Positions 1 to 12,124 of a stretch of 64,000 nt of DNA are shown here, one piece after another. The DNA is from Echinometra lucunter (lineage: Eukaryota > Echinodermata > Echinoidea > Camarodonta > Echinometridae): assembly GCA_029962745.1 (NCBI GenBank), contig CM057158.1, forward strand, positions 16,898,743-16,962,742, in the 5' to 3' direction. Numbering within the stretch: the stretch's first letter is position 1; each line of letters begins with the position of its first letter. The position numbers were made by a program, and so were the translations under genes. Under the pieces are notes generated by a model. That model was given only the letters and a program-made list of their open reading frames with translations. It did not search any database and was not told the DNA's origin.

Positions 1-343
1 TTCGGAATTACCAAATAATTCATTCATAAACCCAAGTTTTTCTTCTTTTTTTTCAAGGACACACTGTACATGTATAGTGAGAAAACTTCGAATTACCCTT
101 CTATGAATACCTGTCATTCTAAAGGCTTTGCAATGCTTAGAAAATGAAGTCTTGGTTATACGTTTCACGAAATGCTATGGCGCCGTCTAAGTTTTGTTGG
201 GTTTTTTCTGTCCTTTACCCTGTTTAGGCACTTCCAGATACCAGCTGTTTTATTCACAGTTTTTAATTCTAGCCTTCCATGATCTGTAACATTTCAACTG
301 ATCGTTAGACTAGACATATGAATTATCAGTAAGATTAGTCTGA

Positions 344-584
344 ACCACTCGACCACGGCACCTCTAAGGGGAGGCGCCGTGGTCGAGTGGTCTAAGGCGC
401 TTGACTGGAGACGCGAAAGTCGGGGGTTCGATCCTCGCAGTACGGCACTTATGCCCTTGAGCAAGGCATTTTATCTACATTGCGCTTTTATCGTACATCA
501 AATAAATGAAAATGCTAGATGCTAGAGGCATTATAGATACCAACGTGTACACGTATTTTTTAACAAAAAAAAAAAAAAGAAAGA
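344..584 (+). mobile_element. tRNA-derived SINE with palindromic head
   Basis: The body from about 371 has a tRNA-like A box (tggtcgagtggtctaagg) and B box (ggttcgatcc), a tail with cttgagcaaggca, and a poly-A end. The insertion is flanked by a 13-bp target duplication AAGATTAGTCTGA (331-343 and 585-597). An inverted copy of the head (344-366) precedes it, making a hairpin with 370-392. Copy B (about 9090-9103) has the uninterrupted site. Not a functional tRNA: there is no sensible acceptor-stem pairing and it has a SINE tail. Confidence 0.9.
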
Positions 585-725
585 AAGATTAGTCTGAATT
601 CCTGCGTATATCTTGTTAGAGGACCCAGACACAACATACATAGAATAATGAGAAAGTAAACTCATAAAGAAAAGACCAGGATAATACCTCTATATTACAG
701 CCTTAAATCATAACTAACCCTAGTG

Positions 726-981
726 CATGGCCGTACGCAGCGGGGGGCAGGGGGGCAATTGCCCCCACCCCCAAAATTTTGAAAACTGACATTTTTTATT
801 GAAAATTTTCACAAAATCCATGAAAAATGTGCATCAAAATCCCTCAATTTCACTTTTAAAAATGCAAAAGCGCCCTCGTGACCAGATCGGTCGCTTCGCT
901 CCCTCGCTTTCAAGCTTCTTCGAAATTTTTATGCGTCTTGCCCCCCCCCCCCCGGCCAAAAATTTCCTACGTATGTCCCTG
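726..981 (+). mobile_element. hAT-like MITE (256 bp), GGCCGTACGCAG family
   Basis: Flanked by the 8-bp duplication CCCTAGTG (718-725 and 982-989). Termini are catggccgtacgcag and, inverted, cagggacatacgtag. The interior has long G and C runs and a ggtcgcttcgctccctcgc block. Copy B at about 9240 (cctagagaacac) lacks it, giving an empty site. An 8-bp duplication fits the hAT superfamily. There is no coding capacity. Confidence 0.88.
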
Positions 982-2388
982 CCCTAGTGTACACAAATTA
1001 TAACAGAACATATAAATAATGATGTACTCTAATTGGTTCTTCATATACAAGATGAAAGAAGAAGGAATATCTAAAAACCCAAACCTTGCCCATTGGCAAT
1101 ATATCTATCTAGACTATCTATAATAAAGTATAAGAAAATAGATTTTCGGCATTATATGTACAGTCATAATTTTTTTTCAATTCTTTTTTTCTATTTCAGT
1201 CAATTGTTTGGCAAATCAGTGGCAAACAGTGGCAAGTTGTCAAAGATTTTGACTTTTGTTCCAACTGTACAATGTGTACTGATAATAATCTTGTATCTGA
1301 AATGTTGCCAGATTGTATGCCGTTATTTCGAGTTAACAGGAATGTACACTATATGAATAAGATATCACGATACACAATTTCACAACATCCCATAAATTTG
1401 CCTTTAAAATATTCTATTTCTATATTCTGAAAATATAAAAAACATACTTCGTTGCATTAAAGGCACTACTTCTCAAAGACAGATACACTACGAAGTAAAT
1501 TCCACAGAATTCATGATTAATTATTGCTCCAAGAACAATGACGCCAGTACACACGTCTGACAACATTTAACATGTTAAAGAACATGTACACTTGACCCAA
1601 TGCAGTTCTTATTGCTACAGATCTGATCAACCAATCAGAGAGCTCGTTTGACCTGTCACAAAAGGTACGATGATTCTAATTGGTCAATGCATTTAAGTGC
1701 TCTTACTACTAATAATGGCTTGCATTCAATTGCATAGTTTGCTAAGTTTGAAATGCAAATATTTGGTTTTTTTTCTTCTTCTTTATTAATTTATCAGCTA
1801 AATTCAAGGTCAAGATCTAGAATTTCCTTTAGCATGTAGGCTCCTTCATTCAAACTCTCAGAAGCTTCAACTTCAATTTTCAAACAGAAACTAGGATCTT
1901 GACTGAACAACTGAAAAATGGCGCCAAGACACTTGCAAACCCTTTTAAATTTCGAAATCTATGCTTCCCTCAGCTACATAATTCACATGATTCATGTTAT
2001 AATTTAGTCATTATCAATTTGATAATGATATCATATCAAATATAACAATTTTGCAAAATCGGATGTGGAAAGCATTTTTCCTTTCCAGAAAACGTATGTT
2101 TCATATTAAGATGATACACAATACACATATTTTAAAGTAATAATTATGTACAACGACCAAATATTAAGTTATAACTTTTTATGTACAACTTTGCTACGAG
2201 TACTGATTGTAAGAGTAGAAAGAGGTTCGCAAACGCGCTAAATATGGAAAGGGCTACAGCACATGCTGCATAGTATTAGGTAGACATATTGTAGATGATA
2301 ATCATATAGGTAGAATTAGATGCAGGCACATTTGACAAAGCCTTAATGCCTTAATGATAAGTGTATTACACTTCATTAATTGCCTTCG

Positions 2389-2676
2389 CTATTTTTTGCC
2401 ATTTGATAGTGCTGGTATCATGCATGGTCGTATACGCAGCAGGGGGGGGGGGGGGGGGCAGTTCACAAACTGGAGATTGAGTTTCTTCAAAGCAACAACG
2501 ACCAGAGTCCAGCTCTGTCCATAGACCTCTGGACTAAGAACAGAACCCTCTGGATAGATTATATGAAAAGCGGTCTTTGTGCCGACATCCGATTCGTATC
2601 CTTTATGGGGGTCCCATTTAATCTGAACAAGGCCGGGCGGTCGCATTAGTCTTATAAAAGAATGAAGAAAAAACAA
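2389..2676 (-). other. Unidentified open stretch retained in both inverted-repeat arms
   Basis: The segment at about 2470-2655 has higher GC than its surroundings and reads openly as, for example, RPPGLVQIKWDP and HIIYPEGSVLSPEVYGQSW. The inverse copy at 14449-14754 keeps the frame with few changes. I do not recognise the family. It may be a fragment of a mobile-element protein or an old exon. It has no start context, and it ends in a poly-C tract and a tacgaccatgcatg sequence resembling the MITE terminus. Confidence 0.3.
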
Positions 2677-2997
2677 AAGAGAACAAAGAAAAGGAAAGAT
2701 TAGAAAAGAAAAGATAAGAAAAGAAAAGAAAGAAATGAGAAAAAAAGAGAAAGATAATAATTTTTAAACGAGAAAGAAAGAAAAAAATAAGAAAAGATAT
2801 GTCAGTACGACTGAAAAAAAAATATATATATATAAGAAAAGTAGATGTAAAAAGAGTCAATTTGGACTGCTTGTCAAAAAGAAAATAAAAGAAGAAGAAG
2901 GCCTCGCCACACGCACATTCAAATTCATATTGGGTCAAAGCACTTTAGATCAATATCATCCCATCAAGATTAAATTTTACATTTAAAAAAAGAATGA

Positions 2998-4800
2998 ATA
3001 GAAAACTGCAGTTGCAGCACTCTTTAGCCATGCATACAAAGCTTTTTTTTTAATCGCACAGTTTTCATACTGACAGCGGACTCCTTTGAGTATCATATCT
3101 TTTTTTCTGGTTAAGTTTTTTTTTTAAATGCATGGGCGTTCTATTTAAGGTCCTCATGCTAATTTCAGCTCTCAATACAGATAAGTAACAATTTGTTAAG
3201 GGAAAAGGAAACCCTGGAGATAAGTCATTTTTAATGAAAAGAAAGAGAGAGAGAGAGAGAGAAGCATTAAAAAAAAAGTGAAATCATAATCGGTTGCGAA
3301 ATTAAGTTATGAAAGTTTTAAAATGTCTCGATTTATTCTATGGCGATCCTCAAATTTGCAATATCCATGATATCGTTTTCAAAATGGTCTATTTTTGGTG
3401 GACAATTCTCCATACGTTTTGTACACAAAAATCATATTTTCTACATTATCTGTCAAGGTGCAGATTTTATCTCTTTCTTAGCTCAGTATACATTATCATC
3501 TGATCCTTGGAAAATGTATTTCATAAATCATTATGTCGAGTTCACAAAGAGACAATCTGCAAACGACGGCATCATTTTCATAATCATAATGCGATTATGC
3601 ACTATAAATGAACCGATAAAAGGTTGCTTTTTCTAAAACATTTCAAATCCAAATCTATTGTAAGATTTGTATGCAGATTCAACAGTGCAGGACTGCTAAT
3701 CGTCCCAGCTCAGGATCAAAGTCACAACAAAGTCAAAGTCAAAGTGACAACATCATGCATGGAATCGTTTGTCTAGATGACAATAAAGAAACGTGAATAA
3801 TGAGGAAGTCGCATTTATATTTATAGGAGCGGGTTTTTTTTCACATCCCTTGTCATTTATTCTTAAGACATGAATGAATTTCTTTTTTTCTTTCAAAACT
3901 GAATTTGTTCATACAAACAAACGGGGAACTCTGTCTGCAAATACACCTAAGCGCTACTATATTTTGGGGCAGATATTTGATGATATGGCTGAGAATTCAA
4001 TAGACGTGCACAGCTTCATGGTCGTTGTATTTGCGTTCTGAAGTAATATTTGCTGGTTAATTTTGCTCGAGGAGAATCAAACGGTACATTATATTACGCA
4101 AAAGAACGATTCTCGATTCGCGAGTAGTACATATGCCAATGATGAGGGAAAATATTCGGTAGACAGGGGCGGCGCTAGAGGGGGAGGGGAGGCAGGGCGA
4201 CCGTCCCTATAATTTTTCAAGTCATCAAAAATTTAAAAAAATAAAGAAGAAGAGGAGACAAAAGAGCGAAAGAGGAGGAGGAAGAAAGAAGAGTATGGGG
4301 ACAGAGAGGGCTGGGTCATGCAACTGTAATCATAATACCCCCTATTTTTTAAAAATAAACTCACCTATGGGTCATCTCCCCCCTATCAAAATACCCTGGC
4401 ACCGTCCCTGTCGATAGATGTGGTAAACGAATGCTTTTGACATCCTTAGCTTTATATAACTGCATACCCGATAAGACATCATTATCTTTTCCTATATGGA
4501 TTAAAGGAATTATATTTTTTTTTAAAAAGAAGAAATTTGCACTTTCGAACGTTAATAATTGATTTTGTTCGTATGAATTAAAATCATTCATAATCCTCAC
4601 ATAAATTAGGATATTCCCTATGAATATTCTAGCTCTGAGATTTCAATTTGTTTCTTTCGAAAATAAAGGCCACTCAAATCAGTGGGTATCAGTATATTCA
4701 TTAAGAGCGCAGATTATGTCGGAAAGCTGATACACGTATAAGTAGTACTTGATCATGAAACGGCCCGTGAGATAAGTGAGAGAAGACTCCCGTTTAAGCA
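2998..4800. other. Region with no gene seen
   Basis: AT-rich sequence with a short (GA)n at 3243-3262 and purine-rich tracts near 4225-4310. No conserved coding pattern, RNA or bounded mobile element was recognised. Confidence 0.5.
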
Positions 4801-4805
4801 TCATA

Positions 4806-5320
4806 TCATATACTGACCGATGCAGGCACTGGACGATGGGCTGGGTGGGCTCTATTATTTTTGTTACTGATGTAGTCTGATTTTATTTTAAGACCAGTCT
4901 CTGCACATCCGCGATCTTTCATTACCTGCTGCAATCCGGAGACGTAGTGTTCACGAATTCGTACCATATCCGTAGTTAATACTCCGGATACACTCGAGAA
5001 AACTCTGGGCTTACTACTTTCTGAAAACACGCCATCTTCCGCTGGCATCAGGCAGAGGGGAGATGGGAAATTGCTCCTCAAGTTAAAAAAAAAAATCATC
5101 CAGATTCCGGACTTAGAAGGAGGAGGGAACCAAATAGAAAGAAAATAAAGAGGTGAAATGGTAGAGAGAAGGGGTGAGGTAGAAATAAGGCGGGGTCCGG
5201 AGAGGGGGTCGGAACCAGAGGAAAGTGATCCAAAACTCAGTACATTTTCCTGTGAGTGACACCAATTGACCCATCCCCTCATTACCCCCTTCTCTCTCTC
5301 CCTCATTCTCTCTTTCTCTT

Positions 5321-5359
<39 letters not shown>

Positions 5360-5935
5360 CCTTAACACAGCATAACACACAAACGACACAAACAAGGCAT
5401 ACACAAGCTTAACAGACGACCCCCATCATTAATCTGAGCTGTCTGATTCTGATTCATGCGCAGATCTCTTCTGCGCCGACAGTCGACCAAGTTATTTTAG
5501 CCAAAATCAGGTGTTGCTCAAATCAATAATCTTCGACGGGTTTTAAGCACCCAACACAGTGCCATCAATGATATACTGTACACTTTAAAAACATTCTTAC
5601 TAGAAATGAAGAGTAAATTTTATTACACTATAAGGCACGCGATACATTTCAGCTGAAAACCTGAACAAATCTGCAGAGGCATAAAAAAAAACAACATTAC
5701 ATTCAGCGCTTGCACATATTAACAGAAAAAGTATACCAGTATGTGGGATGACTTGACATCGTCTTTGACATATTTTTTGAGATTATATTGATGTTTCAAA
5801 TGTTGTCTTTAACATCATCTTACGGTTAAATATTCTTCGAGTCAGTAAACTTTAATCGCTCGTTGGAGGGGAAAATCCTTTTAAAATCTTGCCCCACTTT
5901 CAAAGAGGAGACTAGCCATGCTAGTGAGATTTCAT
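4806..5935 (-). repeat. Diverged inverted duplicate of about 25016-26490
   Basis: Several blocks match the reverse complement of the later region in reverse order: cgacagtcgaccaagttattt at about 5478 with aataacttggtcgactgtcg at about 25530, the gccccactttcaaagaggag block near 5891 with the ctcctctttgaaagtggggc block near 25030, and the tctgctgcaatc/gattgcagcag blocks. An internal (TC)n lies at about 5318-5357. No gene is seen in it. Confidence 0.7.
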
Positions 5936-5973
5936 TAAGCAAATACTCGTCTCAGGAGACCCAATGATTTAGG

Positions 5974-6315
5974 TAGAAGATAGTTCCTGCCTCTCGCGGT
6001 TACCTTTCAATTTGACGTCAGAGACACGTGATAGAAACGTCATAAAAATGAATATGTATAAGCACGTAGTAGGAATTCCAGGTATAAATTCTTAGAGAAC
6101 CCACTCCCGTGTCGACCCGCTCGCGCAGCTCAATGAGTTACGCTTCGGTTTACTGTCTCAAGAACCCGAGTGCCTTTTTGCTGTAATAATTGATAACAAT
6201 GGCGTTTATTTCGTCAGAAATTATTTAAGTATCACAGCTATTACTTATACATATTCATTTCTGTGACGTCAAATTGGAAGGTAACTGCGAGAGGCAGGAA
6301 ATATCCTCTGCCAAT
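5974..6315. mobile_element. Small foldback (MITE-like) element
   Basis: Left arm about 5976-6063 and right arm about 6246-6309 are imperfect inverted copies containing ttcctgcctctcgc, caatttgacgtca and atgaatatgtataa. About 180 bp lies between them. No target duplication could be assigned. Confidence 0.65.
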
Positions 6316-6740
6316 GATTTATGATCACAGTGCTTCACTATCAACTGTTTCATTGCATTTCGAACTGTAAGGATAAGTAGACTTTCATGTTGACAAAAAA
6401 TTAAAATTACTCAAAAGTGTCTGCAAGTTATTGCATGTAATAACACGAGTGTAATCACGCCAAAAGGCCATTTTGTAAACATAACTCAAATATTGAGAAG
6501 CCTTGTTGGGCTCGTTCCACTTTCGTTCCACAACAGGATGCGCATTATAGTGTGGAAAAATGGCAACCGCTTAACACATCTGAATATTCATGTCATACTA
6601 TACAGGGAGTCCGTGAAGGATAGAATGTCGAAATTTGTGGGGTTCTTTTACTGCCACATTTTTGAAAAGTTTCATTTGACACCACATGATCATTTGCCTA
6701 ATATCCATGAATGATTTCAGACAAGAATGGCAGCGTGAGA

Positions 6741-7250
6741 AACTCAGTTGTGTAAAATAAGTATAGGTAGAGCTAAATTTAGTTCATTGCGGTTTCTGAA
6801 AGAAAGGAAAAGATCCGATATTATTCATTATGAAAAAATATATATAAATCCTTTTAGAAAATACACTTCCATCTTCCATAACACATAATATCCCCGGTAA
6901 AAAGATCATGCATGACTGAGGAGGCACAAATGCAATTAGTGAGGCAAGACATTATGCTCAGCTTCCTCAATTTCCTCCAAAAAAACAACAACCCATAAAA
7001 ACAAATTGTGCTCAGTTGTGTAAAATAAGTATAGGTAGAGGCTAAATTTAGTTCATTGCGGCTTCTGAAAGATAGGAAAAGATCTGATATTATTCATTGT
7101 GAAAAGAAATATAAATCCTTTTAGAAAATACACTTCCATCTTCCCATAACACATAATATCCACGGTAAAAGATCATGCATGACTGAGGAGGCACAAATGC
7201 AATTAGTGAGGCAAGACATTATGCTCAGCTTCCTCAATTTCCTCCAACCC
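6741..7250 (+). repeat. Tandem duplication of a ~240-bp segment
   Basis: 6741-6975 recurs at 7013-7248 with few changes (shared cagttgtgtaaaataagtat and gatcatgcatgactgagg). A poly-C/poly-A junction follows the second copy. Confidence 0.85.
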
Positions 7251-8278
7251 CCCCCCCCCCCCAAAAAAAAAAAACCCAAAAAACAATTGTGCTGTTGGTT
7301 GCGTGAGCCTATAGTCTCCCCGGAAGTGATGAAGACGAGATTTCGAGCTTTTCAGTGATGTGTGATTATTTCAGTCTTAATGATCCAAAATCATAATGTG
7401 TAATTTCAATCCATTAATAATCTACTACTACTTAACTACGCCAGATGGCTTTGGCGTAGTAAAGGCTCCATCGTTAGAAGCATTTCGCCCAAGCACTGAC
7501 GAAATGCAGTGGCAAAACTCGAACCAGACTAGTAGATTTTTACTTGCACCATATGTAAATAAAACACTCAGCACTTCATGTTTTTTGTGAGACACACACA
7601 CCCCTCTCATCTGCAAGGATATTCAGGAGTGAAGGAGGCAGAATAAACAGAAGAAGAAGAATCCTACATAATTCCTCATCTTGTTGATATTAAACCAAAT
7701 ATTGCAGTCATCCATTCGTTTTGGACAAATTGGGGTGTGTTTTTTTTAAAATCTTTTTTTACACTGTTACATTAGACTGTCTGATTCGGTTATGCTTCAC
7801 TTCTTGATCGTCTTTTTGGTGACCAATAAAAGGCGAGGAAATGAGCTTCTAATGATGTGTACATAAACCAATAAATGATAATGATTTGAAATTACTGAGT
7901 GATTCATTCATGAACCTGAGTTTCCCCTTTTCAAGGACACACTATATACCTGTCATTGTACAGACTTTACAAGGAACGTCTTGGTTTTTTAACACGTAAA
8001 GGCGCCCTCTAATTTCTTTCACTTACCATGTATATATAGGCACTTCCAGATATCATCTGTTTATTCATATGTTTTAATCCTAGCCTTCGATAGCATTGTA
8101 AGATTTCAACTGATCAGTTAGACTAAACAAATGAATAATCAATTAGATTAGTCTACTTACTTCCTGCATATATAGTTTGTTTGAAATTCAATCTATACAA
8201 AAGGATCCAGACACAAAAGATACATAGAATAATGAGAAAGCAAACTCATAGAGCAAAGACTAAGATAATGTTTATATA

Positions 8279-9068
8279 CAGTGTATCAAAGAATTACTTG
8301 TACACTGCACTAAAAGGGAAAAGATGAATTATGCTAGAAGTCGAAAATTCAAAAATCAGTTATCATAAATCTAGTGAATTGTATATCAAATTAAAGAGAA
8401 AATTATAGCCTTTAATTTGCATGTAAGTTACAAATTGTAATCAGTCATGCATGAATAGTTATGATCCATTATGCGCAATAATGCTTATTTTCAGACCTTC
8501 TTGTGATCATTGAGCATAACTCATATTCCGCTGACGATCATGGCTTGTTCATTTATTTTCCTGATAGATGACATGATATCCTTCGATTTGATATACAATT
8601 CTTAATATTTCACTTCGTGTTACACATTTTGAAAACATGTTTTATGAATGAATTTCTTGCTACTATTGCCTAATTGACTTTTGTGCAGGGGTTGCAAAGA
8701 TTCATGTTTCGTATTAAAGTTCATGTCAAAATGAATAAGACCAACTGAATGCTCAGAATTGTATATCAAATTAAGGATATCATCTCATCTCTCGCAAAAA
8801 ATCAGAAATAAGCCATGATCACTGAGCATTACGAGTTATGCTTCAATGATCACAGAAATGTCAGAAATAGTGGATCATAACTATACATGCATGAATGATC
8901 ACGATTTGTGACATGTAAATCAAAGGCTATTCATTTCTCTTTAATTTGATGTAATTCAATAGATTTATGATAACTAATTTAGATTTTTGTTTTACTTTGA
9001 GCATGGTTCACCTTCTCTTTTTATAGTGTGGTTTATGTGCAGTGTACAAGTAATTCTTGGATACACTG
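8279..9068. mobile_element. Long-TIR DNA element (790 bp) with TA flanks
   Basis: Ends cagtgtatcaaagaattact and, inverted, cagtgtatccaagaattact continue as degenerate arms of roughly 280 bp. TA lies at each flank (tttatata before, tagatag after), as for Tc1/mariner-type insertion. Host sequence on each side (8106-8270 and 9070-9210) is itself a diverged direct duplicate. No transposase ORF. Confidence 0.75.
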
Positions 9069-9535
9069 TAGATAGACATATGAATTTTCAGTAAGATTAG
9101 TCTGACTTCCTGCATATATCTTGTTTGAATTTTCACTTACGTAAAAGGACCCAGACACCGAGATACCTAGAATAATGAGAAGTAAACTCATAAAATAAAG
9201 ACCAAGATTATAGCTCTATATTCCAGTCTTAAATCATAACTAACCTAGAGAACACAAATTATAATAGAACATTAAATATGTATTCTTATACTCTTATAGG
9301 TTCTTCAATATACAAGATGAAAGAACAAGCGATATTATAACGAAAACTCAAAACTTGCCTATTGACATACACTAAAACTATAATAAAGTATAAAAAAAGA
9401 TTTTCGGCATTCTATTTACAGTTAAAATACTTTTAAATTCTCCTTTTTTTTTCTATTTCAGTTCACTTGTTTGACAGATTGAGTTGCGTAGTATAGTATT
9501 TTCATTATTTTCTCTGCAACGGTACCACTCTGTAC

Positions 9536-11175
9536 CAGTGTTGTAGTGCCTAGATGCCCAGCCTTGGCCTTGAGGCCAGTTTTTTTTTTTTCAATGCCTT
9601 GGCCTTAGACTTCGATGCCTTGGCCTTGTACGTGCCTTGGCCTTGAGGGTTTGAAGCATTGAAATCTCCAGAAAATTTCAAGACATTTTCAAGGCATTTG
9701 GAATTTTGGTACTTTTGCAAAATAATTTTACATATTTGGTTTTGTTTTGCGCAGTAAAAGGTATATCATTAATTTTATACAAGTTGTATGCAGCTATAAC
9801 GGGGCTTGGGAAATTCTTGTATTAGACAATTTTAGGTTAATACTAGTATTAGAAGATGATGATAATAATTACAATGTGACAACAGCAATAACAATAAAAT
9901 GTTAATAATAATAATGATAATAATAATAATAATGATAATAATAATAATAATAATAATATAATGATAATAATAATGATGTAATAATAACAGTAATAATAGT
10001 AATAATAATGAAAACAATAATAACAAAAATAATCATAGTATTAATAATGAAAAAAAAATAATGATATGATGATGATGAGGAGGATGATTAATGATGACTG
10101 ATGACGGTGGAGGTAACATTGATAACGCAAATTAGCACTTCATGATTGTTTTGCATAATATTCCATACAATTTCTAATTTTTAATTAATTTTTCTTTCTT
10201 TTTTAATCATGAAAATGGAGATTTACAAGACTGGATTTCAGCATGTTACAGCCCCGTGTAGGTCTAGGGGTAAGTGCATTACAGAAACTACTGAATGTGT
10301 ACAATGATATAGTACTTCTTGTCACCAATAATCCTTTTTTATTTGCTTGGAGAGCGAGAGGGAGGGGGGTGGGGCAGTTGTGGGGCCCTATGAGGGTAGT
10401 GAGCATGGCAAAGACCAGTGAATGTGCTGTGGCAAATGCTTTTCAAATATCATTAGGCTACTTTTATAAAGTTTAGCAGATGTCAGATTGACATAGTCTT
10501 CATAGTAGTTTTATTTCAACTGAATTTTGAAACCTTGTGTACATGTACATCTTTACTCTGGTTTCCAGGAAGGGGGAAGTTTTAACGTCCTTTCCGATAA
10601 AGACTTGAGAATTTAAAGTTCATGCTTTATCATTCTAAACTGTTTTATCTACATGATCTATTTCTGTAGCCATAATTATGTACATGCATAATACCGATTG
10701 CCACATTGTTCTGCTTATTGCTCTGAAGTGAAGTGAAACAGGAAGAAGTTTTACAAAATTATTGTACATACTTTAGACTCTGAACTAACAAAGGAAACTT
10801 CAACATACATGTGTACGTATGATATCAGTGGAAGCGACACTTCAGGCATAATAATGTGTAACTGGTTTTAAAAATGATCTCATGGGAAGGTCATTTCAAA
10901 GCATTTTCCTTTGTATGCCAAGCAGGACTTGGGTACTTAGAATGAACATCACTTTGAATGTCAAAGTCTATGTTTTATAATTCTTTTGTGCATGCGTGAT
11001 CCTGCTTTATTTGATCTCTTTTTCGTATATTTCATGATCTATGCCTTGGGCTGTGTCTTGAGGTTTCATGTCTTGGGCCTTCGCCTTGGGTTTCCATGCC
11101 TTAGACTTGGAGGTTGAAGCCTTGGTCTTAGCCTTGGCCTTGGCCTTGAGGGTTTGGGCCTAGACTACAACACTG
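9536..11175. mobile_element. Non-autonomous hAT transposon (1640 bp)
   Basis: Perfect 12-bp terminal inverted repeats CAGTGTTGTAGT / ACTACAACACTG and a perfect 8-bp target duplication CTCTGTAC (9528-9535 and 11176-11183). Subterminal arrays of gccttggccttg-type motifs lie near both ends (about 9560-9640 and 11040-11150). An (AAT)n tract occupies 9899-10055. No transposase-length ORF, so it would have to be moved in trans. Confidence 0.93.
9899..10055. repeat. AAT/ATG microsatellite
   Basis: Imperfect taa/tga trinucleotide repeats inside the hAT element. The poly-Ile/Leu frame on the minus strand is an artefact of it. Confidence 0.95.
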
Positions 11176-12124
11176 CTCTGTACTATATTATATAAGACAA
11201 CATCACAATCTCTAGCACTTTCATAATGGCAAAACAATCTGCATAAGCCCAGTTTATCTGAGGATAAAGCAAAAAGAGTAATTTTCTATATCCATCTAAA
11301 ACGCTGAAAGGAAAATTATATAATCCCCCAAAGAAGTACGGGGCAAGTTGTCAACGATTTTGGCTATTGCCTATTGTTCCATCTGGACAATGTGTACTGA
11401 TAACAATCTTGCAGCTGAAATGTTGCCGGATTGTATGCCGTTATTTCGAGTTAACAGGAATGTAAGCTATATAAAATATCACGAATCAAGATACACCTTT
11501 TCACCACATCCATTTACGTTTTGCTTTTAAGATATTCTTCTCTGTATCCAGAAATATCACATTAAACATAAACCTAAATATATAATTTTAAGAAAAAGAA
11601 TACATTACGGAATTAATTCCATAGAATACACGATTGATTATAGCTCCAAGAGCAATGACGCCAGTAGAGTACACACATCTGGCAAACATTTAAAGAGAAT
11701 AATATACTTGACCCATACAGTTCTTACCGCTACAGATCTGATTTACAAATCATGAGAGGTCGTTTGATATGTCATAACAGCTACGATGATTCTAATTGGT
11801 CAATGCAGCTTCAGTGCTCTCACTAGTAATTGCTTGCATTCATTTGCATAGTTTGCAAAGTTTGAAATATTTTGTCCCCTTTAATAACACATCAGCTAAT
11901 TCAGTGTGAAGATTTGGAATTTCATTACCATGACGGCTCCTCCACTCAAACTCTCAAGAAACTTTAATTTTCACACAGGAACTATAGGAGCTTGACTGAA
12001 CAACTGAAAATAGTACCAAGACACTTACAAAACGTTTCAAATTTCGAAATCTATACTCCTATGTTGGCCTCAAGCACAAAAAGCATGTTATTCAATATCA
12101 ATTTAATAATAATATCACATCATA

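Larger units (their letters stand above)
1..2997 (+). repeat. Left arm (A) of a giant inverted repeat
   Basis: Position 1 pairs with 17121 and 2997 with 14128 in inverse orientation. The coordinate sum drifts by only about 3 bp over 3 kb, so the arms have almost no net indel difference and very high identity. Visible differences are mainly in simple runs. The arm probably continues left of the window, because A' has further homology to copy B beyond 17121. Confidence 0.9.

Noticed and set aside
371..450. Functional tRNA gene
   Set aside because: A and B boxes are present, but the tail, poly-A, target duplication and copies elsewhere identify a SINE.
2618..2938. Phe/Ser-rich frame (and its copy at 14187-14507)
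   Set aside because: Translation of a TTTTC-rich simple tract; hydrophobic look is due to composition only.
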